Origin: Arthrobacter sp. RIT-PI-e
GTDB taxonomy: Bacteria; Actinomycetota; Actinomycetes; Actinomycetales; Micrococcaceae
DNA: 49,019 bases
Direction of reading: 5' to 3'
NCBI RefSeq assembly: GCF_001187915.1
Contig: NZ_LGIU01000054.1
Coordinates: 1 to 49,019 of the forward strand
Shown: positions 45,381-49,019 of the stretch, one piece after another
Position numbering within the stretch: position 1 is the first letter of the stretch
Layout: each line of letters starts with the position of its first letter
Notes under the pieces: model-generated
Told to the model about the DNA's origin: nothing
Databases searched by the model: none
What the model saw: the letters and a program-made list of their open reading frames with translations, nothing else
Position numbers and translations under genes: made by a program

Positions 45381-46586
45381 CTAGGCCTCCGTGTAGGGGA
45401 TGAACGCCTCCCCCCGGTACCCGCCCCCGGCCCGCGGCGCCGCCCGGACCGTGCCGTCGTAGAGTCGCACGCGCTCCGTCATCCCCGCGACACCCTGCCC
45501 CGCCCCCCTGGTGCCGGGGTCGGGGGAGGCGCCGCGGCCGTCGTCGTCGACCGTGATGGTCAGTCCGCGCGCGCCGTGGTCCAGGGTGACCTCGGTGGTG
45601 CTGTACGCCCCGGCGTGCTTGAGCACGTTGGTCAGCGACTCCTGGATCACGCGGTACGCGGTCAGCTCCGCACCGAGCGGCAGCCGGCGCCTGGGTGCAC
45701 CGATGCGCCGACAGGCGATCCGGACACCGGAGCGCCGGACGGACTGGATGAGCGCGTCGACGTCGTCGAGCGTGGGAAGCGGGCGCGTGGAGACGGTCTC
45801 GTCGCCGCGCAGCACCCCGAGCAGGCGCCTCATCTCCCGCAGCGAACCGCGGCCCGTGTCGGCGATCGTGCCCAGCGTCCGGACCGCGAGCTCGGGGGAC
45901 CGGGCGCTCGCGTACCGCGCGCCGTCGGCCTGGGTGATGATCACCGAGAGGGAGTGCGCCACGATGTCGTGCATCTCGCGCGCGATGTGGCTGCGTTCGT
46001 CCGCCGCCGCGAGGTCGCGTTCCTGCTGCCGCTCGATCTCGAGGCGCCGGGCGCGATCCTCGAGCGCCTGCAGGGTCCTCCGCCGTGATCGGGCCAGGTC
46101 CCCGAGCGTCCAGGCGAGGAGAACCACCGACTCGACGAGGAACAGCAGGACGAGGAACAGGGGGACCCGCTCCAGCACGGACCCACCGGTGGTCACGCCC
46201 ACGGGGTCCCCGAAACGGGCCAGCCCGGCAGCCAGGCCGACGGCGGCCAGCGCCAGACCCGTCACGCTCGCCCACCGGGGTCCGTAGGCAGCCAGGGTGT
46301 AGACGGTGATCAGGACGACGAACTGGGTGGGTACCGGCGCCACCCCCAGCACCAGCTGTCCCATGCACATCGTCGCGACGGCGGCCGCGGAGAGCACCAC
46401 GTGGGACCGGCGCCAGATCAGCGGGACGACGAGGACGGCGGACCGGAGCGCGATCCGGAGGCCGTCCGGATCGCGGTCGACGGCGGAGACCAGCACCAGG
46501 GGCAGCAGGATCACCAGCACCAGCGCCGTGTCGATCGCCCGCGGGTGCGTACGCACCCAGCGCGCGATCCGATGATGGAGGTCCAT
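45381..46586 (-). CDS. NarL-type membrane sensor histidine kinase
   Basis: A 401-residue kinase with five or six N-terminal membrane helices (residues about 15-165, short loops, no large extracellular domain). The HisKA_3 domain follows with the phosphorylated His in ERSHIAREMHDIVAHSLSVI near residue 210. The ATPase domain has LTAYRVIQESLTNVLKHAGA (N-box) and ITVDDDGRGA (G1). It is the cognate partner of the response regulator 66 bases downstream and belongs to the intramembrane-sensing type that often responds to cell envelope stress. The ATG at 46586 is 8 bases after a TAGAGT box. It is divergent from leuB over about 110 bases. Confidence 0.93.
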   Translation of the reverse strand: MDLHHRIARWVRTHPRAIDTALVLVILLPLVLVSAVDRDPDGLRIALRSAVLVVPLIWRRSHVVLSAAAVATMCMGQLVLGVAPVPTQFVVLITVYTLAAYGPRWASVTGLALAAVGLAAGLARFGDPVGVTTGGSVLERVPLFLVLLFLVESVVLLAWTLGDLARSRRRTLQALEDRARRLEIERQQERDLAAADERSHIAREMHDIVAHSLSVIITQADGARYASARSPELAVRTLGTIADTGRGSLREMRRLLGVLRGDETVSTRPLPTLDDVDALIQSVRRSGVRIACRRIGAPRRRLPLGAELTAYRVIQESLTNVLKHAGAYSTTEVTLDHGARGLTITVDDDGRGASPDPGTRGAGQGVAGMTERVRLYDGTVRAAPRAGGGYRGEAFIPYTEA

Positions 46587-46594
46587 GAGCCCCC

Positions 46595-46600
46595 ACTCTA
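46595..46600 (-). promoter_or_regulatory. -10 box (TAGAGT) of the kinase-exporter operon
   Basis: TAGAGT on the minus strand lies 8 bases before the ATG of the sensor kinase, so the leader is at most a couple of bases. No ribosome binding site is present. Confidence 0.45.
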
Positions 46601-46661
46601 GGACTCGGAGCGCGGCGGCGGCGTCCTACCAGGGGCTGACCCGTCTCACCCTGCGGACCGA

Positions 46662-46691
46662 TTGTGAGCGCTCCCGGCACTTTCTTACGCT
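46662..46691 (+). promoter_or_regulatory. Promoter of leuB
   Basis: TTGTGA (46662-46667), an 18-base spacer and TACGCT (46686-46691). Six bases separate the -10 box from the ATG. A GGAG also lies inside those six bases, so both leaderless and short-leader initiation are possible. Confidence 0.5.
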
Positions 46692-46697
46692 GGAGCC

Positions 46698-47753
46698 ATG
46701 ACTGCTGCCCCGCACCGCATCGATCTCGCCGTCATCCCCGGGGACGGGATCGGCCCCGAGGTCACCGCCGAGGCGGTCAAGGTGCTGCACGCCGTGGTGG
46801 GCGACGACGTCGAGCTCGCCCTCACGGAGTACCGGCTCGGGGCCGAGCACTGGCTCGCCACGGGGGAGACGCTGCCGGATGCAACCCTCGCCGAGCTGCG
46901 GCGCCACGACGCCATCCTCTTCGGGGCGGTCGGCGCGGCGCCCGGGGACACCCGGATCCCCTCGGGCCTGATCGAGCGCGAGTTCCTGCTCAAGCTGCGC
47001 TTCTCCCTCGACCACTTCGTGAACCTGCGCCCCTCCAAGCTGTACCCGGGGGTACCGAGCCCCCTCGGGGCCCCGGGTGAGATCGACTTCGTGGTGGTCC
47101 GCGAGGGGACCGAGGGGCCCTACACGGGCAACGGCGGCACGCTGCGGGGCGGCACGCCTCAGGAGGTGGCCACGGAGGTGTCCCTCAACACCGCCTACGG
47201 GGTGGAGCGCGTGGTCCGCGACGCCTTTGCCCGTGCCGCCGCCCGCAGCCGGAAGAAGCTGACCCTGGTCCACAAGCACAACGTGCTCGTCCATGCGGGG
47301 CACCTGTGGAAGCGCACGGTCGAGACCGTCGCCGCGGAGTTCCCCGAGGTCACCCACGACTACCTGCACGTCGACGCCGCGATGATCTTCCTCGTCACCG
47401 ACCCCTCACGCTTCGACGTGATCGTGACGGACAACCTCTTCGGGGACATCGTCACCGATCTCGCCGCGGCCGTGTCCGGCGGGATCGGCCTGGCGGCCTC
47501 CGCCAATCTCAACATGGAGCGGACGGCGCCCTCGATGTTCGAGCCCGTGCACGGCTCAGCACCGGACATCGCCGGGCAGCAGATCGCCGATCCCACGGCC
47601 GCGATCCTCTCCGCGGCGCTCCTCCTACGCCACCTGGGTCATGACCGGCACGCACAGCGGATCGAGCAGGCGGTGGAGGCGGACATCGCCGCGCGCACCG
47701 GGGCCCGGTCCACCGCCGCCGTCGGCGATGCCATCGCCGCCGCCGTGTCCTAA
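46698..47753 (+). CDS. leuB: 3-isopropylmalate dehydrogenase
   Basis: The third enzyme of leucine synthesis, an NAD-dependent oxidative decarboxylase. The 351 residues are full length. Family signatures are [19 protein letters not shown] at the start, the substrate-binding [19 protein letters not shown], the block starting [15 protein letters not shown], and the metal/NAD segment [20 protein letters not shown] with [15 protein letters not shown]. It follows its own promoter and precedes ilvE by 91 bases on the same strand. No leuC/leuD genes are in the window. Confidence 0.97.
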   Translation: MTAAPHRIDLAVIPGDGIGPEVTAEAVKVLHAVVGDDVELALTEYRLGAEHWLATGETLPDATLAELRRHDAILFGAVGAAPGDTRIPSGLIEREFLLKLRFSLDHFVNLRPSKLYPGVPSPLGAPGEIDFVVVREGTEGPYTGNGGTLRGGTPQEVATEVSLNTAYGVERVVRDAFARAAARSRKKLTLVHKHNVLVHAGHLWKRTVETVAAEFPEVTHDYLHVDAAMIFLVTDPSRFDVIVTDNLFGDIVTDLAAAVSGGIGLAASANLNMERTAPSMFEPVHGSAPDIAGQQIADPTAAILSAALLLRHLGHDRHAQRIEQAVEADIAARTGARSTAAVGDAIAAAVS

Positions 47754-47844
47754 GGTGGTTACACATCGCTAACCCAGTGCCGGCGCACTGACCACCGACG
47801 GGCCGCGGCGGCTCTGCTGCAGTCCGTTCCAGCACGGAGGAACC

Positions 47845-48951
47845 ATGACACCCACCGACCCGAGTTTCACGCAGCAGCTGACCACGCGGCCGACGCCGGT
47901 CGCGGAGCGCCAGGCCATGCTGGCGAACCCGGGGTTCGGTAATTTCTTCACCGACCACACCGCGATCGTGGACTTCCGTGCTGACGAGTCCGGCGAGGGT
48001 GGTTGGTATGGCGCGCGGCTGGAACCGTACGGTCCGATCGCCTTGGACCCGGCGGCCGCCGTCCTGCACTACGGTCAGGAGATCTTCGAGGGCATGAAGG
48101 CGTACCGCCATGCCGACGGATCGGTGTGGACGTTCCGCGCCGACGCCAACGCGGCCCGGCTCAACCGGTCCGCGGTCCGCCTCGCGCTGCCGCAGCTCCC
48201 GGAGGAGCTGTTCCTGGAGTCCCTGCGCCAGCTGGTCGGCGTCGACGTCGACTGGATCCCCTCCGGTGACGGCGAGAGCCTGTACCTGCGCCCCTTCATG
48301 ATCGCCACCGAGGCCTTCCTCGGCGTCCGCCCCGCGCGCGAGGTCTCCTACCGGGTGATCGCCTCGCCCGCCGGGAACTACTTCGGCGGTGAGGTGCGCC
48401 CGGTGGACATCTGGGTGTCCCGGAACTACGCGCGCGCAGGTCGCGGCGGTACCGGTGCGGCGAAGGCCGGGGGGAACTACGCCTCCTCGCTGGCGGCCCA
48501 GCTCGAGGCGGAGGCCCACGGGTGCAAGCAGGTCCTGTTCCTGGACCAGGCCAATGACAACGCGGTGGAGGAACTCGGCGGGATGAACGTGTTCTTCGTG
48601 TTCCGCGACGGCTCCCTGGTCACCCCGGCGCTCTCCGGGACGATCCTCGAGGGTGTCACGCGCTCCTCGATCATCCAGTTGGGCCGGGATCGCGGGCTCA
48701 CCGTGACCGAGCGGACGATCACGCTCGAGGAGTGGCGCGGGGGTGTGGCCTCCGGGGAGATCACCGAGGTGTTCGCGTGCGGCACGGCCGCGGTGATCAC
48801 CCCGATCGGCCGGCTGCGCGACGGCGACGAGTTCATCGGTGCCCCGGACTCCGCCGCGGGGGAGGTCACGATGTCCATCCGCACCGAGCTGCTGGGGATC
48901 CAGACCGGCGTCGTGGAGGACACCCACGGCTGGCTCACCCGCCTGGTCTGA
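47845..48951 (+). CDS. ilvE: Branched-chain amino acid aminotransferase
   Basis: A PLP enzyme that performs the last step in valine, leucine and isoleucine synthesis. The 368 residues match the actinobacterial fold-type IV aminotransferase. The cofactor Lys is in GTGAAKAGGNYASSL near residue 210, and the helper segments QEIFEGMKAYRHADGS and DNAVEELGGMNVFFV are conserved. CGTAAVITPIG near the C-terminus is the phosphate-binding region. The ATG at 47845 has CGGAGGAAC upstream. It follows leuB and is probably co-transcribed. Confidence 0.97.
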   Translation: MTPTDPSFTQQLTTRPTPVAERQAMLANPGFGNFFTDHTAIVDFRADESGEGGWYGARLEPYGPIALDPAAAVLHYGQEIFEGMKAYRHADGSVWTFRADANAARLNRSAVRLALPQLPEELFLESLRQLVGVDVDWIPSGDGESLYLRPFMIATEAFLGVRPAREVSYRVIASPAGNYFGGEVRPVDIWVSRNYARAGRGGTGAAKAGGNYASSLAAQLEAEAHGCKQVLFLDQANDNAVEELGGMNVFFVFRDGSLVTPALSGTILEGVTRSSIIQLGRDRGLTVTERTITLEEWRGGVASGEITEVFACGTAAVITPIGRLRDGDEFIGAPDSAAGEVTMSIRTELLGIQTGVVEDTHGWLTRLV

Positions 48952-49019
48952 CCCCGAGCGATCCCCCGACCGCAGTCCCTCGGGCGGGGCGCCAGGGCGT
49001 ACGGGCCCGAGCGCCCCGG

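Overview
The window is a high-GC, densely packed chromosomal segment from an actinobacterium. GC-rich third codon positions, many GTG starts, a SigB/SigF-type stress sigma factor, apparent leaderless starts and the ilvD / ilvB-ilvN-ilvC / serA / metG / leuB / ilvE order suggest a Micrococcales (Micrococcaceae-like) host. That taxonomic placement is inference. I see no rRNA, phage, integrase, insertion sequence, CRISPR array or plasmid origin.

Positions 1-11,300 hold stand-alone physiology genes, almost all on the minus strand: an SDR oxidoreductase, a MarR regulator directly downstream of an AcrB-type RND pump, malate:quinone oxidoreductase (mqo), an orphan family-5 solute-binding lipoprotein, a fasciclin-domain lipoprotein, tRNA-Leu(UAG) and a Bcp peroxiredoxin divergent from a second MarR protein.

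Positions 11,400-25,000 hold the most distinctive region. A SigB-like sigma factor gene is followed by a locus that looks like nucleotide-activated heptose synthesis plus glycosyl transfer: a GmhB-like HAD phosphatase, a GmhA-like SIS protein, two bifunctional HldE-like kinase/nucleotidyltransferases, three family-9 (heptosyltransferase-like) and two family-4 glycosyltransferases, an SDR and an aldehyde dehydrogenase. Most genes overlap by 1-4 bases. Both forward transcription units are preceded by elements resembling stress-sigma promoters (GTTT-N16-GGGAAC and GTGT-N16-GGGTAT). A heptose pathway in an organism with no evident LPS, possibly under a stress sigma factor, is the best candidate for a little-described system here.

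Positions 25,000-28,700 carry a cation-diffusion-facilitator protein, a VOC protein, tRNA-Lys(CUU), a frame-broken D-2-hydroxyacid dehydrogenase and a hypothetical gene. Positions 28,900-38,740 are branched-chain amino acid and serine synthesis (ilvD, a Val/Ile-rich leader peptide with attenuator, ilvBNC, serA), an acetamidase/formamidase homologue and metG. Positions 38,765-46,586, all on the minus strand, carry a hybrid receiver-like histidine kinase with a small partner gene, and a two-component system linked to a MacB/LolD-type ABC ATPase and FtsX-type permease. leuB and ilvE close the window.

Several genes carry frameshifts or eroded motifs next to long C or G runs (positions about 17,660, 25,240, 27,760, 41,135, 43,450 and 45,150). 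The errors repeatedly lose or replace A/T, so sequencing or assembly error is at least as likely as real decay.
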